A DNA stretch of 64,000 nucleotides from Sepiola atlantica (taxonomy: Eukaryota; Mollusca; Cephalopoda; Sepiida; Sepiolidae), in the NCBI GenBank assembly GCA_963556195.1, contig OY744528.1, forward strand, positions 62,691,552-62,755,551, written 5' to 3'. Of this stretch, positions 1 to 11,209 are shown piece after piece; positions within the stretch are counted from its first letter, which is position 1; each line of letters begins with the position of its first letter. Under the pieces are notes generated by a model. It made no database searches and was not told the origin of the DNA. It saw nothing but the letters and a program-made list of their open reading frames with translations. Made by a program: the position numbers and the translations under genes.

Positions 1-546
1 TGCTGTAGAATTTTCGCATGGGGACATATATTTCAATGACTGCTTTGACCAATTCTATTACCTTATTTGCACACTGACCAGCAGGGAGAGAAAAAGTTTC
101 ACTCCATGGGGCGTCTCTGACGTGATGTTAAATTTAAACAGCAAACCGCACCCTACTTAAAAATTAAGTTAATTTTTATTTCATTGGTTGTTCATTTTTA
201 TTTATTTATTATATTTTAAGTAATTTCCGACTTCTTGAAGATAAAGTTAATTTAATTCATAGATTGTAATAGTCATCATTTATTACCAGAAGTGATTTTT
301 CTCTGGAAAGTTTTAGCAGCCTTTAGGGGAAAAATAACTGACGCGATGGCTACGTTGGCGAGTTCATAGCCAACATACTATCATTGTTTGGTGTTCCTCA
401 ACAAAAATTAAAATACTGTTTTGATTGTGAGAACTGCCCATAACGCATGTGTCGTCTGAGGCGTGTATAATTCTGTTATACACACCAGTTTCCCCCTTTC
501 CATCGTCTTAACAGAGAGAGATTTACTTTTAGAGGTGAGTTTGTGT

Positions 547-610
<64 letters not shown>

Positions 611-890
611 GACGTTTTGGCCACACACTATTTAGTTCATATCGTGTACCTGTTCTCACTCCCAGTGAGGCTTTTGGGGACGACGATTTTAGTGTAACCG
701 TCCCTTTCGATGGTTCACCGGTAATTAGGTCAAATTCCCTCCCTCTGTTACTCACATGATACTCTCAACGTCAGCTCATTTGCTCGTGCCATTCTTCTGA
801 CCCCTGATCCATCAATCATTCTTTCCACCCAAGATCATGGACCTTCACTATGCAATACATGTTTACTTTTATTTTTGCTTTATACCCCAG
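1..890 (+). other. Intron of TCTP upstream of first visible exon
   Basis: I see no TCTP N-terminal exon and no other gene here. The acceptor (TATACCCCAG) sits at 881-890. Apart from a long GA repeat at 549-608 the stretch is plain AT-rich intron. Confidence 0.6.
549..608. repeat. (GA)30 dinucleotide microsatellite
   Basis: Sixty bases of uninterrupted GA in the TCTP intron, directly visible. Confidence 0.98.
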
Positions 891-2242
891 GTGACTACTG
901 AAGACTTTACTGTCTCTGATACCTTGATTGATGCTAACCCTTCAGCTGAAGGCGGTGATGAAGGCCAGGGAAATGATGCAAAAGCATTTATTGATATAGT
1001 CAATGCCTATGGGCTTCGTCAAGCTGATTTTACTAAAGAAGAATTTCGTAGATACATAAGGAATTATATGAAAAAGTAAGTATTCTTCTCAAATAATAAT
1101 TTCAATGGGAAAATTACCAGTTACAAATCTTTGGTAAAGGTACAGAATAGTTCACACTCGAGAACTCGTAAACCAAAAGAAACAATACATAATATATATA
1201 AAACGAATTAGAATGAAATTCTCTACAGAGACTGTCTAGAATTAACGTGTTGAAACGATTTATAAGATATTTTAAAACTTTACAAGTACAGAATAGTTAA
1301 CACTCAAGAACTCGTAAACAAAACAAAATCTCGGAAACCGCGCGTAATTTTAACGTGTGGAAACGATTTGTAAGAATGTTTAAAACGGTATAAAACGTCT
1401 TAGAAATCGTTTCCGTACATTAAAACTATATGGGTTCGGTAAAGAATGTCATTTATATAATTTATTATGTGTTTTCCTTGTGGTAAACGAGTTTTCGACT
1501 GTTAACTTTTCTCTATTTTTACCAAATCTTTCTTTGAGAGATATGTGCACATGATGGTATGTGTATGTAATATATTTATCCTGTTTATATTTCTTTTTTG
1601 AATGCTATTAAATATTTAAAAGTTTTGCTTCAGTCACAAGAAAGAACACAACTTTCAATTGGATTAACATCATGCGTTTATTCATTTTTTTTTGGGGGGG
1701 GGGGTTCTGTGCATATTATAGAGGGAAATGCAATAGCAAAAGAAAGAATAACCCAGTTTATCAATACAAAAGCAATTAGTGTTTTATTGACATCTTGTTA
1801 ACAAAGAGTTTATAATGAATGTTAATTTCGGCTGTCGTCTTGCATGTGAGTGTATGTGCCGAATACGTATGAATTGTAGACATGTGTGTATATTAGTTTG
1901 CCCCTGTTTTGTCAGTGCGTGAGAATGGGTGCATGTGAATACGTGAGTTCGGTGAGAGTGTATATGAGGTGCTTCCCATAATATCTTAATTTTCCGATAT
2001 TTAAAAAAAAAATCGAAAAAATTATTTGCAATTTTTTCTAATGTATTATGAATTTTTACTTGAAATTATTTTCAATTATTTATTAAATGTATAATATTGC
2101 AGCAATAAATTATAGCTTAGTCTATTTTTTATCTTAAAAATATTCAGTTTAAAACTATAAGACTATAGGTAAGCTGTCACTTCAATATGTAAAATCAAGT
2201 TTTGATCCTAAGGTCGTCTTTTAGGTGGGCATTTCTTTAACT

Positions 2243-2280
<38 letters not shown>

Positions 2281-3139
2281 ATGTAATTATTTTATTGGTG
2301 ATTGCAGCGTTCGTCTTGGTCCGATGGTAAAACGCTGGACTATAGACATCAATATCGAAGGTTCGATCCTTGTCTTAGTAAGCCATGCTGATGACGGCTT
2401 ATGTACATATAAAATAAATAAAAATATATATATTAACGAAAAATACGTCCTATCAAGTTAAGGGCGACTAATAATGCAATTTTATGCATCTTAATCACTT
2501 ATGAAGTGAGGAAATCAAAGTAGTAGTGAGCAATAACCAATAAAAATAATTACATAAAAATACATTAAATATTAAGGTGATAAAAATCGTACACATTTCT
2601 AGAAAAGGCGTCTTGGTCCGATGGTATAATGCTGGACTATAGACATCAATATCGAAGGTTCGATCCTTGTCTAAGTTAGCCATGCTGATGTCGTGTCCAT
2701 AGATTACTTTTATGTACGTATACTATATATATATGCTTTCAAGGCATTTAACCTCATTTAATATTATTAAATTCTGAAAAAGATGTTTAAAAAAATTAAC
2801 TCTTCCAATTTCATACACATAACTGCGTACATGAACTTCACTACATATTTAAACAAGTGAGAAAGCTGTTAATAACAACCTCACGCTCATTTTCCATTCT
2901 GACGGATAACTGCCAACACCTACGGAATTTTTACAATCTCATAATCTGAAGAAGCTAGGTATACTAGCGAAATTATTAGTCAAAAGATCAAAGTAAAAAT
3001 GAAAAAAAATCTGTTCTTATTTTATTTTTATTAATAAATATCGCATCTAAACATGCTTTCATTTATTATTATTAAATTCCTAAAAAGATGTTATTTATTA
3101 AATTCTAAAAAGGTGTGTATAAAAATATTAACTCTCCCA

Positions 3140-3204
<65 letters not shown>

Positions 3205-6200
3205 CTTTAAATATTACTTGTCTGCATATTTTATATTTTACTTTTATTACCTATGAGGTGTAAAAGGCTACTGCGACTTAAGGCTCATACCCACAGGGCA
3301 TCTTAAGCAGAGATTTGGGCAGCTCGATGTTTGTTCACATTACATTTAAATTACTGCATGTTGTACAGCCAGGGAAACAAGGAGCAGAAAAGGTATTTCA
3401 AAGGCTAGCAGTTTGAAGAAAATATGCTATCAGAGTAGAAAGCGTTCCGGTATCTGGGGACCTCTACAGTGAAAGGGGTGGGATTTTGCTGATTGACGAG
3501 GGGGCATAAGTACAGCAAGTTCTTCAGAGCACATTCCATTAAAATGCTTGTAAAACTGCAACATTCTGGCGATGAGACAAGGTTGGAGCTATGCAGATAC
3601 TGTCGAACCTATTAGATTAGAGACTCTTTTTTTGACTCTGTTTAAGAGGGAGAGGCTATTGGTTGGTGCACCAGTCGAGATGTGCCAACAATAACCCATG
3701 TATGGTCGAATAGTAGCTTTGTAGAGAGATAAGATACTGGCAAGTGTGAGGAGTTTTCTAGCCCGGTAGAGGGAGCCTACCTACCTCGCAGCAGCCTTTG
3801 CAATGTCTTCTATATATTTGTTCCAGTTCATGTTACCTGTGAATGTTAGACCGAGGAGTTTTAATGATGGACTCTCAGATAGGGTGATATTAGCCATAGC
3901 AATCAGTGATTGGAACGGTTTCTTATAATTGTTAAAAGAAAGGAGCTTTGTCTTAGTAGCATTAAATGTTATCATCTATTTTGACTCCATTCAACTACAG
4001 ACTTGAGGTAATTTTCTAAGGATTCAGCCATTGTTTAGGATATATGTGTATTTGTTTTGCCCACATGTTGAGAACAGAGCATGCTTTCGTGAACAAATAC
4101 ACTCATCTCGCACACGCGCATTAATGTCATATTGTTTAGATGTACGGCCATCAAGGATAAACTAGATCTTACTTTTGGCCAAGAAGGCTCTGATCATATT
4201 AAATATTCGTCCAATAATACCATAAATTTTCATGAGAAGACTTTAATCTTAGACCTTGTCAAAGGTTTTGAATATATCAAGCGCTACCACCCTAGCTTCA
4301 TGAGCCTTGTCCAGTCTATCGTATATGCATTCAGACATGACCAGTAGGATATCCGCAGTAGAACCATACTATTGATCTGAAAGAAGTGTAGCATTAACGA
4401 GATGATGGACTATCGCTAGGTTGATTAATGATTACAGTATTTTATTGAAGAGCGGAAGGAGACTGATGGGGCGATAATTTAGTGGGTCAATTCTTTCACC
4501 AGAATTCTTGAACACTGTTACCACAGAGGCAATTTTCCAGCTATCAGGGAAATAAGATTCGGCAAGGCATTTGTTGTAGAGTTTGGAGAGGACATTTTCC
4601 CTTGATATTTTCTAGATACCTGAGTTACTTTTTAGTTTCAAGCTGGAACTGACAGATGAATTTTCCGTACTCGTTGTGTACCCTAGTATTTTCGGTTGAT
4701 TCTGGAGCCATCTTCAGGGGTGGGTATCGAGTAAAGAACATGTTTTAAAAAAATGTTTAGTGATGGTTTTATCGGGAACGGTTTTATTGGTTAGAGTATT
4801 AATAGAGTAAGAGTCTTAGTATAAAAAGCATTATTAATTTCTGGCTTTTTAGTTTTATGTGTAGAGCTTCTAATATCTGAAACTCAAAAACTGATCAGGC
4901 CTCTGGAAAGGATCAAGGAAAAACTATGCAGACACAAGTCATCTGTAATAATTAACAAAATATGTCTTCAAGAAGAAAATGCTGCCCAGGTATACATATA
5001 TATATTATTCATTTTTATTTTGTTCCTGTTATTGTTATAAAAAGAAGCGGTAGTGAATGTTGTTTTTACGTATCAACTTTTGATTGGATAAACTCTCTAA
5101 ACAGCAGTTTTTCTCAACCAATCATAGAAGCGATGATATTCACTGTCGAAAACCCGTACTATAAAAACCGAAACACACAGTTCTTTCTCTTTCCTATTTT
5201 CTTCCATAGACAACGGCCGTGTGTACAAGTGACACACACGACCTTCTGCACACTCATTAAAGCACACGCACGTCACTTACAGAAAGAACATACACAGTTC
5301 GTACATATACTTTTTCACTCGCAAACTAGGAGTGCAAATATATTCATGTCTCTCACATTTATACATGCATAAACACACATTGTGACAGCTGAAACGAACA
5401 CGTGTACTCAATTTCGTGCTACATGCTAAATAATTAATTTACTTGGAACGTTCCTTGAACTCTTATTCATCTCCGACACTTTATTTTGCATTGTCTTAAC
5501 AAGCTGTCGAATAAAATGATTGTTTATGGATAGAATTTGTCATTTTTTTCATTTGATAATCTCCTATGTGAAACTTCATTATCCAAATTGATCCCATTTT
5601 TAATTTGTAAAAAAAAATAACTTAAGCTGCCATATCTAAATATAGTAATTATACAATTCTAAAATAGTCTATATATAAGATGTTTCTTTTTCTTCAGATT
5701 GATTGAACACGTTAAGGAGAACGAACCTGACCGAGTTGCCAATTTACATGTGAAATTAACGGCTAAAGTAACTGATATCCTGAGTAATTTTGATGACTAT
5801 GAGGTTTATTACGGTAAAGAATTTTCTCATTGTTATTTGCCAATTCATTTGTATTAATTATTTATGATTGCTTTCCTTACATGTAGATTTTCTTAAGTGT
5901 TTAAATGATTTTCTTGTTTCCCTCAGGTGATTCCATAAATATGGATGCTACCGTTTTGCTTTTGAATTATAGGAAAGATGGAAACACACCATATTTCACA
6001 GTGTTTAAAGATTTGCTCGTAGCTGAACAATATGTAAGTTTCCGTATATTTTATTACCCCCTTCCATCTTATGTATGTTGAGGATAGGACATTATAAAAA
6101 AAGAAGAATAACAAGGTCTATCTATAAAAAAATAAATTTATTGGCAACTTTTTAAGACAATGAAGGATGAATAGTTCGGCAATAAATGAGAGTTCAAAGA

Positions 6201-6785
6201 GTCCAATAACGTTCTAGTTTAAAGGAGTTTTGCTTGTGAAGAGAAATTGAGTACATGGGAATTTCTGCTGGCGTCATGTGCGTTTACATGTATGTAAATA
6301 GAATAGGCATGTTGATATGAGTGTATATTAGCGTACCTGTTTTGCCAGTAAGAGAGTGTATGTACGAATGTTTGCGTTCCATGAGCGGTATGTATTTTCA
6401 GTCGCTATCTTTAGTTGGTTTTGAAAGTCTTCCATTGCATCTGTTGAGGGTCCTCGGCTATTGCCCAAGCTTAGCTTTTAAGGATTTATTATTTTCTTAG
6501 AAAAAAGAGAAAGAAAACTGTGTTTGGGTTTTTATAGTATGCAGGAGTTTTCCGCAGTGAATATACTCGCTTCTTTTGTTGTCTGAAAGAAACTGCTGAT
6601 TGGAAATTTTCTCCGTTGCTTATTCTAATAAAGTAAACGAAAAGGACATCTTGTCTGTCCATGTGGAAACATGCATGTAAACTTAGGGTTAGGGTTACAA
6701 ATGAGAACGGTATGTTATTCACGTGTTCAAACAATTTCTACTTTTTCTGTAATTGTTGATTTTTTGATTTTTTCTTTTATAGTAA
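891..6785 (+). CDS. tpt1: Translationally controlled tumor protein (TCTP), 3' part of gene, four exons visible
   Basis: Exons are 891-1075, 5698-5813, 5927-6033 and 6783-6785 (the TAA stop alone). Together they encode 136 residues, about residue 36 to the C-terminus of a family usually near 170 residues. All junctions follow GT..AG and the phases match. The first exon carries the acidic flexible loop (ANPSAEGGDEGQ) and the helical hairpin (FTKEEFRRYIRNYMKK). The second continues it (LIEHVKENEPDRV, ILSNFDDYEVYYG). The third has the conserved C-terminal strand block (LLLNYRKDGNTPYFTVFKD). TCTP is a small, abundant cytosolic protein that binds tubulin and acts in growth and survival control. The predicted C-terminus is AEQY and lacks the terminal Cys of vertebrate TCTP. 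The N-terminal exon or exons are not in the window. The reading frame is intact, so this is probably a functional gene, not a retrocopy. Confidence 0.93.
1141..1395. repeat. Two diverged tandem copies of a ~140-bp repeat (third copy at 52.5 kb)
   Basis: Copies begin at 1141 and 1287. Each opens with TACAGAATAGTT, an AAC/TCAC CACTC..GAACTCGTAAA block, then AACGTGTxGAAACGATTT and TAAGAxxxTTTxAAA. The same order of blocks recurs at 52511-52645. Function is unknown; this is probably a fragment of a dispersed element. Confidence 0.7.
1781..1965 (-). repeat. Truncated LTR-like repeat copy (family A)
   Basis: It shares TTTATTGACA..CTTGTTAA near its left end and GTGTATATTAG..CCTGTTTTG..AGT further right with the copy at 6130-6640. 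Reverse orientation and truncated. Confidence 0.5.
2249..2277. repeat. (TA)n microsatellite
   Basis: Uninterrupted TA run just upstream of a tRNA-like SINE head. Another, longer TA run is at 3147-3201. Confidence 0.95.
2303..2420 (+). mobile_element. tRNA-derived SINE head, copy 1
   Basis: The sequence has RNA polymerase III promoter boxes in tRNA order: an A-box-like TTGGTCCGATGGTAA at 2316-2330 and a B box GGTTCGATCCT at 2360-2370. No intact tRNA cloverleaf is evident. A nearly identical copy 300 bp downstream shows that it is a dispersed SINE and not a tRNA gene. It lies inside TCTP intron 1. Confidence 0.75.
2607..2700 (+). mobile_element. tRNA-derived SINE head, copy 2
   Basis: Near-identical to the copy at 2303: the A-box-like TTGGTCCGATGGTA begins at about 2613 and the B box GGTTCGATCCT is at 2658-2668. 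Both copies continue with AGCCATGCTGATG before diverging. Confidence 0.75.
3147..3201. repeat. (TA)n microsatellite
   Basis: About 55 bases of pure TA, directly visible. Confidence 0.97.
3280..4640 (-). pseudogene. Degenerate non-LTR (LINE) reverse transcriptase, minus strand
   Basis: On the minus strand, reading from about 4640 down to 3280, decayed frames spell a jockey/CR1-type LINE reverse transcriptase. The order is: SRENVLSKLYNKCLAES and a DSWK block; FKNSGERIDPLNYRPISLLP (RT block 2); a DILLVMSE-type block; ARVVALDIFKTFDK (the catalytic motif A region); NATKTKLLSFN with LLGLTFT; and the C-terminal thumb region IRPYMGYCWHISTGAP and LLNRVKKRVSNLIG. The YADD region is lost. Several stops and frameshifts make it non-functional. 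It sits antisense in TCTP intron 1. The exact ends are uncertain. Confidence 0.85.
5051..5520 (+). repeat. LTR-like repeat, family A, copy 2
   Basis: About 470 bp sharing ordered blocks with 13470-13960 (+) and 6130-6640 (-): AGTGAAT at the start, CAGCAGTTT..TC, ATATTCACTG, a TATA-like ACTATAAAAACC near 5160, then AGTTCTTTCTCTTTCC, and near the end TTTTGCATTGTCTTAACAAG with AATAAA. A TATA box followed by a poly(A) signal in a ~0.5-kb repeat suggests a solo LTR, but target-site duplications and TG..CA ends were not confirmed. It lies in TCTP intron 1 just before exon 5698-5813. Confidence 0.6.
6130..6640 (-). repeat. LTR-like repeat, family A, inverted copy
   Basis: The reverse complement matches family A: CAGCAGTTTCTTTCAG, ATATTCACTGCGG, ACTATAAAAACCCAAAC, then TTTCTTTCTC, ending in TTCATTGTCTTAAAAAG with an adjacent AATAAA. 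It lies in the last TCTP intron, inverted relative to the copy at 5051. Confidence 0.6.
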
Positions 6786-6950
6786 ACCTATGAAATGGAT
6801 TATACGGAAGAAGTGGACTTGAAATGCAGATTTAACGATATCAAGGGGGACTTGGTTGCCTCCCTTTTCTTCTATTTGTCTCTTTAAATTTGTAATGCAA
6901 ATAATACTTACATAATGCTTTTTCATTAAACCAAATACAAATCATTCTAG
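6786..6950 (+). other. tpt1: TCTP 3' UTR with poly(A) signal
   Basis: The last exon begins after the acceptor AG at 6781-6782 and is non-coding apart from the stop. The variant poly(A) hexamer ATTAAA lies at 6925-6930. A GT/T-rich tract follows at about 6953-6975, as expected downstream of a cleavage site. The exact 3' end is inferred. Confidence 0.7.
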
Positions 6951-7242
6951 CGCCTGTGTTTCTGTTTTATCTTGTATGTTTTCAAATATTTTACCAGAAA
7001 ATTTACATTTTCCTATGAAATTCTGTAAATTAGTTTATTCTGCAACCAGTTCTTAATTTTTTTTTCATAAAAAATGATTTGAAAAGAACAGCGGAATTTA
7101 CTTTCTGTGTGTGTGTACATAGAGTTCAAGACAAATTTGACACAATTTGTAAAAGGAAGAAAAAAGTCACATCTTGCCCGATAATTGATGTATTCTCAAA
7201 ATTCAAAGTACATTTCTTAGAGGAAGGTTTTCTGAATACAGC

Positions 7243-8050
7243 TCACTCGAGGAAGCTGCGCTGAGTCTCCATCACAGCCTCCAGATGGGACCTGCATCTG
7301 GAGAACGCGACCATCACGGTATCATTTGAGAGATGCCTGAACACCAGTTCGATCCCACAATCAGCTCCCCCCCTTAATGTTGCAGGTGGTACGGTCTTTC
7401 ACAACTGCGCTGCACACATAATAGTCCATGGTTGTGGCAATCAGGCGAGTTGGGGAGGATATGTCTGGAATGGTGAAGTCGTGGAAGTTCTCACACAGCC
7501 ACGTCTAGGTTTTCCTGGAAGTGTGACATGGAGCTAAATTATGCTGCAACACGTAATTAATTTTATTGACAACTTGTTAAGACAATGAAGGATAGATAGT
7601 TCGGCAACTCCATCCAGCGCTTTACAGTAGTAAACAGCAACTCCATATAGCCATTTGAGTGGCATAATGTGGCCTTCGCTGGTAAAAATTTAAATACCGT
7701 CACAGTTTAAAGGAACTTGGTCTTTATAAATGCAGGACTTCGTGCGCACTATAGGCTAGCCAACTGTTGTTAAACTGGTCTTGGCAGATTGTTTTCCCCT
7801 TTGAGTATAACCAGAGCATCTCCAGCTCTACTGGGTATTTAATCTTGTTGAGGAGTTTCTTGGCTGTTATAAGGCGCTTCTCTTGGTAGTTGGTGATGAG
7901 TAGTTGTCCCTCGTGACTCTTGTATGTGGAGTAGCGAAGATCCTTGTTTAGCGGTTTTTTCCGACGCCCATTTCTTTCACCAAAGTTCGCATTTCACTGT
8001 CAGATCTTGCCGCACCTATGTTTTCTTTTTTACTACCTTTGTGCGAACAC
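7243..8050 (-). pseudogene. Broken Tc1/mariner-superfamily transposase
   Basis: Minus-strand frames spell most of an IS630/Tc1/mariner transposase. The N-side has RTLVKEMGVGKN (helix-turn-helix region), then LITAKKLLNKIKYPVE and CQDQFNNSWLAYSAHEV. The middle has SNGYMELLFTTVKRWME. After an interruption come APCHTSRKT (usual context QDSAPCHTSRK), TIPDISSPTRL, MDYYVCSAV, and the C-terminus HLSNDTVMVAFSRCRSHLE with stop at 7243-7245. Multiple stops and frame changes break it. A roughly 55-bp piece of the family A LTR-like repeat (7558-7612) interrupts it just before the APCHTSRK block. Non-autonomous or dead. Confidence 0.85.
7558..7612 (-). repeat. 55-bp terminal fragment of LTR-like family A inside transposase
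   Basis: TTTTATTGACAACTTGTTAA followed by GACAATGAAGGAT and AGTTCGGCAA matches the left end of the inverted copy at 6131-6182 almost base for base. It splits the transposase reading between WMELPN and APCHTSRK. Confidence 0.6.
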
Positions 8051-8170
8051 CCGCTAGCCACTGTTTCCAGATCTCCCTAACAATTCTTCAACGCACATCT
8101 CATGGTTTACAAGGAGCATTGGGCTGCGACTAAGAATTTAAAAATTACACGTGACTCATCCTGATGCAGG

Positions 8171-8293
8171 TCAATCTCTTTCAACATTCCAGTGCTTTCC
8201 AGTTATCAATGGCTCATAGATCTCAGAACTACCAATAGTACACAGAAACGGATATCCTTTGAACTTTTCCACTATAAAATCCTTCGCAGGGTT
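8171..8293 (-). CDS. Candidate last coding exon of an unidentified minus-strand gene
   Basis: On the minus strand a pyrimidine-rich acceptor (TTCTTTCATTTCAG) is followed at 8293 by a 40-codon open frame ending in TGA at 8171-8173. It begins NPAKDFIVEKFKGYPFLC and ends LITGKHWNVERD. The composition (balanced, with Trp, Cys, Gly and Lys) looks like real protein, and the acceptor-to-stop arrangement suits a terminal exon. I do not recognise the family. The stretch adjoins the broken transposase on the same strand, so it might instead belong to another mobile element. No convincing upstream exon was found. Confidence 0.35.
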   Translation of the reverse strand, partial: NPAKDFIVEKFKGYPFLCTIGSSEIYEPLITGKHWNVERD

Positions 8294-8299
8294 CTGAAA

Positions 8300-9480
8300 T
8301 GAAAGAATATAAAAATTATCATTTTTTTTCCAATCCTAAACACCTTGTAAATGATTGGCCACAACTACATTACTTCACTCAAAAACCTTCCTAGTGAATC
8401 AGTAATTAGCGTTCTAATGTGTGTATTTATATCAAGTAAGAAGAGGCAATATTAAAATTCTAAAAATCAACTTGCAGTGATTCAAAGACATTACTGTGTC
8501 ACACCAGAGATGTGGGGAAGAAATACACATTTTTCGTTTTCTAACACAATATGCTACCATTGACCTAACCAAAAAGGATATAGACTGGTTTTGGCGCCAC
8601 AGGCTAACATCATTCCAGACAAAAGTTTGATGTATTTTCCTGCTTTGACCAGAACAAGAATGCCGAGATTATTATGTGTGTAAGCCCAGTTAGAATGGAA
8701 GCAATTTCTTTTACACTATGTACGTCATGAATTGACAGAAACTGAACAAAGACATTCTCAACCTGATCGAGAAATACCACTAGTAATCTATGGAGTTGAG
8801 CTTCATTCATTACAGATTAAAATTCATTATTGGGAATAATGAAAACTCCCAAGCCCATCACAGTAAAAATCGAATTGTACAGATTTTTACTTACACTCTG
8901 ACATGATCTTTTAATGCTGTATAGGCCATATGAATCCTAGACTAGTAAACTACATGTGGAGACGCCAGCATAATTCTTCAATGAGAGAAAATGCTAGGGA
9001 CGCATACATTTACTATATCTCTGAAGAATATGGAACCGAAAGCAATGAGTTGAAATGTAATATGTTCTGATACACAAAATGATCCAACTCTGCAGGAAGT
9101 AATGAATGCCGTTCAGATGAGAAAATGCCAAGAGTTAGAGCGGGAACAATTCCTTGGTACTATACAAGCCATAAAGAGAGAATATACAGGGATGAAAATA
9201 ATAAAAGGAGAACAGACGAAAATTGGGTTGTGAACACGTGCATTCGCGGACTTGTCTTAGTGGTGAAGAAGTGTTCTCATAACTTTCGTATTGCTTCGTT
9301 GGCCCCACGTCGTATGTAGTAGCAGTTTTGTACCTCAAGATTGCTGAATATTCTCTTGTTTTGTAGGGGGAGATTCTCTCTCAGCTGCTGTCTTGGGCTG
9401 TTGTCATCAGACAGTCCATCGTTAACCGAAAAAGAGATGTTGAATTCAAGTATTTATCTCTATCCCATCGTGGTTAGGGT
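8300..9480. other. No gene recognised; scattered coding-like fragments
   Basis: There are open stretches on both strands, for example a 66-codon minus frame at 8610-8810 and a plus frame around 8960-9070 reading YIYYISEEYGTESNELK. None has a recognisable family motif or splice support. Probably old mobile-element debris. Confidence 0.4.
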
Positions 9481-9539
9481 TACACAAGGTCGATAGATGG
9501 GGATAGAAAGACCAACGCACAAGAGGCAGTGAACTCTAG

Positions 9540-9720
9540 CCACACAATAATTGTCTGAGCAATTACCGGTAGGACGCCTCAGGTGATTGCCAATAAACCA
9601 ACTCTTTCTGAAAGAGTAGGTAAAGCCTGGGAAGGCTCAAACCCTAGGACTGTACAGAATCAAACCTCAGCAGGACAGCTGGTGCCGCAGCGGCTTACCC
9701 CGTCAGACTGATTGCCGAAG
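9540..9720 (+). repeat. GC-richer dispersed repeat (family B), copy 1
   Basis: It contains CCGGTAGG.CGCCTCAGG, ACCAACTCTTTCTGAAAGAG, TAAAGCCTGGGAAGGCTC and GACTGTACAG in the same order as the copy at 51745-51870. Class unknown. Confidence 0.6.
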
Positions 9721-9759
9721 ACGTGTTCTCGACTGGTACTAAAAAGATTTTTGGCACCT

Positions 9760-11200
9760 AAGATATGTTGAACGTAGGTCTGTTGCTAGTAAAAAAGAAG
9801 AGTCTTTTGCATTTGAGTTTATATCGACCTTTTCACGTGAGCCCTAATGGAACAGCGATTGGATACATCTTTTGATCAATTCATGCGACCTTTAAAAGCA
9901 TGAACAATCATGACTACATTTGGCCATATCACGCGTATCTTATAAGTTCAAATAAAAAATGGTAAATACAAAAGAAAAAAATGGTACGATTAAACTCGCT
10001 ATGACTTAGAATGTTTAATATTTGTTTTTGTTTTACTAAAACATGGTTTAAGTAAAAAATAATTTATTTGGGAGTTATGCCGAAACTCATTTCATTGTAA
10101 TTAATTTAGGTGACTGAAATAGCATTAAGCGTAATATTTATAAATATTTTTGTGCAATTAATTTTGATTGTGGTGATGAGCACACATCTCAATTGAGAAT
10201 AAAAGGCAGGCCGAGAAAGACTCAAATGATTCAGTAAAAGATGACTTCAAGCAATGGCCCATTGAAACCAACGTAAATGATAGAATTTCATAGAGGAAAA
10301 TCAGTTTGTGCGGCAACCACCCATCTGATGTTGAAAAAGACATGTTAGATGAAGAAGAAATAGTTGAAGATTTGAATTTTGTCCATTTTCAACTTTTGTA
10401 GTGATATTTTGTCTGGTAGACCTTGCCCGATGGGGTTTTGTGCTGTTATCAAGTGCCATTGTGTAATACTTGTTTTTAGACAGAGATGGATTCTTGATAA
10501 ACGAAAATAGAAATGTTGGTTCATTGATACAATATTATCGACTTAAAAATACTGTTTTTATTTGTTTTCAGAGCAAAAATGAACCATGATACTGGACTAA
10601 ACTTTAATTCTTCCTTCAAATTACTTTCTATCCGCCTATTTTAAGGCTTCAAAACCACTTTCTGATGTTTAATACTGAAGGCAATGAACATCGTTCACAC
10701 ACATATTGAGTTTATAACTCAAGCTAAAATCTTTAAATACGATATTAATTTTATATTATGCAGATTTGTTATTGTGCAGACATTTTTTTAACATACATAT
10801 GAGAGCAGATGCGATAACCTGGCCTAATCAGGTGTGGTAACACAGTTTCGGTTACTAAAGCGGCGATCGTGCTACACTCAGTGCCATCAGCAGCTTTTAC
10901 CACTGGACAGAATATTAAAATAGGAAAGTACGTTCATCTTTGCAATTTCTTATTGCATCATATTTATTTAGTCTGTTAAAAAAGTGTCACTTGCTATCAG
11001 GTAAACACGAGAAATGTTATCTCGTGCACGCATTTTACTGTTGGGTCAATAATATTTTTGCTTCGATCTTCCACCTGAGCACTGACGCTAAGCAATCGGA
11101 TCTTGAACACGGTAACTATAATCCTGATTCCTAATTCTATAATTAAATAGTGAGATTATGTTTTACACCAGTGTGTCTTATGTAAACCTTGAAATCTGTT
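9760..11200. other. AT-rich intergenic DNA without recognised genes
   Basis: Apart from the fragment at 10180-10401 nothing is assigned. Short open frames on both strands lack family motifs. Confidence 0.4.
10180..10401 (+). pseudogene. Unidentified 73-codon coding-like fragment with one in-frame TAG
   Basis: A single frame bounded by TGA (10177) and TAG (10399-10401) is open except for TAG at 10291-10293. It reads an acidic/basic segment (AEKDSNDSVKDDFKQWPIE) and then HPSDVEKDMLDEEEIVEDLN. The residue mix is protein-like and unlike the AT-rich background. The family is not recognised; a decayed transposon or host exon is possible. Confidence 0.3.
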
Positions 11201-11209
11201 AAATTTCCA

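Noticed and set aside
2303..2700. Two tRNA genes
   Set aside because: A and B boxes are present, but the copies are near-identical and share 3' flanks. No proper acceptor stem was seen, so SINE heads are the better reading.
4132..4347. Plus-strand 71-codon frame (MFRCTAIKDKLDLTFGQEGS)
   Set aside because: It lies antisense to the LINE reverse transcriptase relic; the minus strand carries the recognisable motifs.
6680..6700. Telomere-like TTAGGGTTAGGGTT
   Set aside because: Only two units; too short to be telomeric or an interstitial telomere array.
8610..8810. 66-codon minus frame as an upstream exon of the 8171-8293 candidate
   Set aside because: No matching donor or acceptor was visible, and the opposite strand is also partly open.
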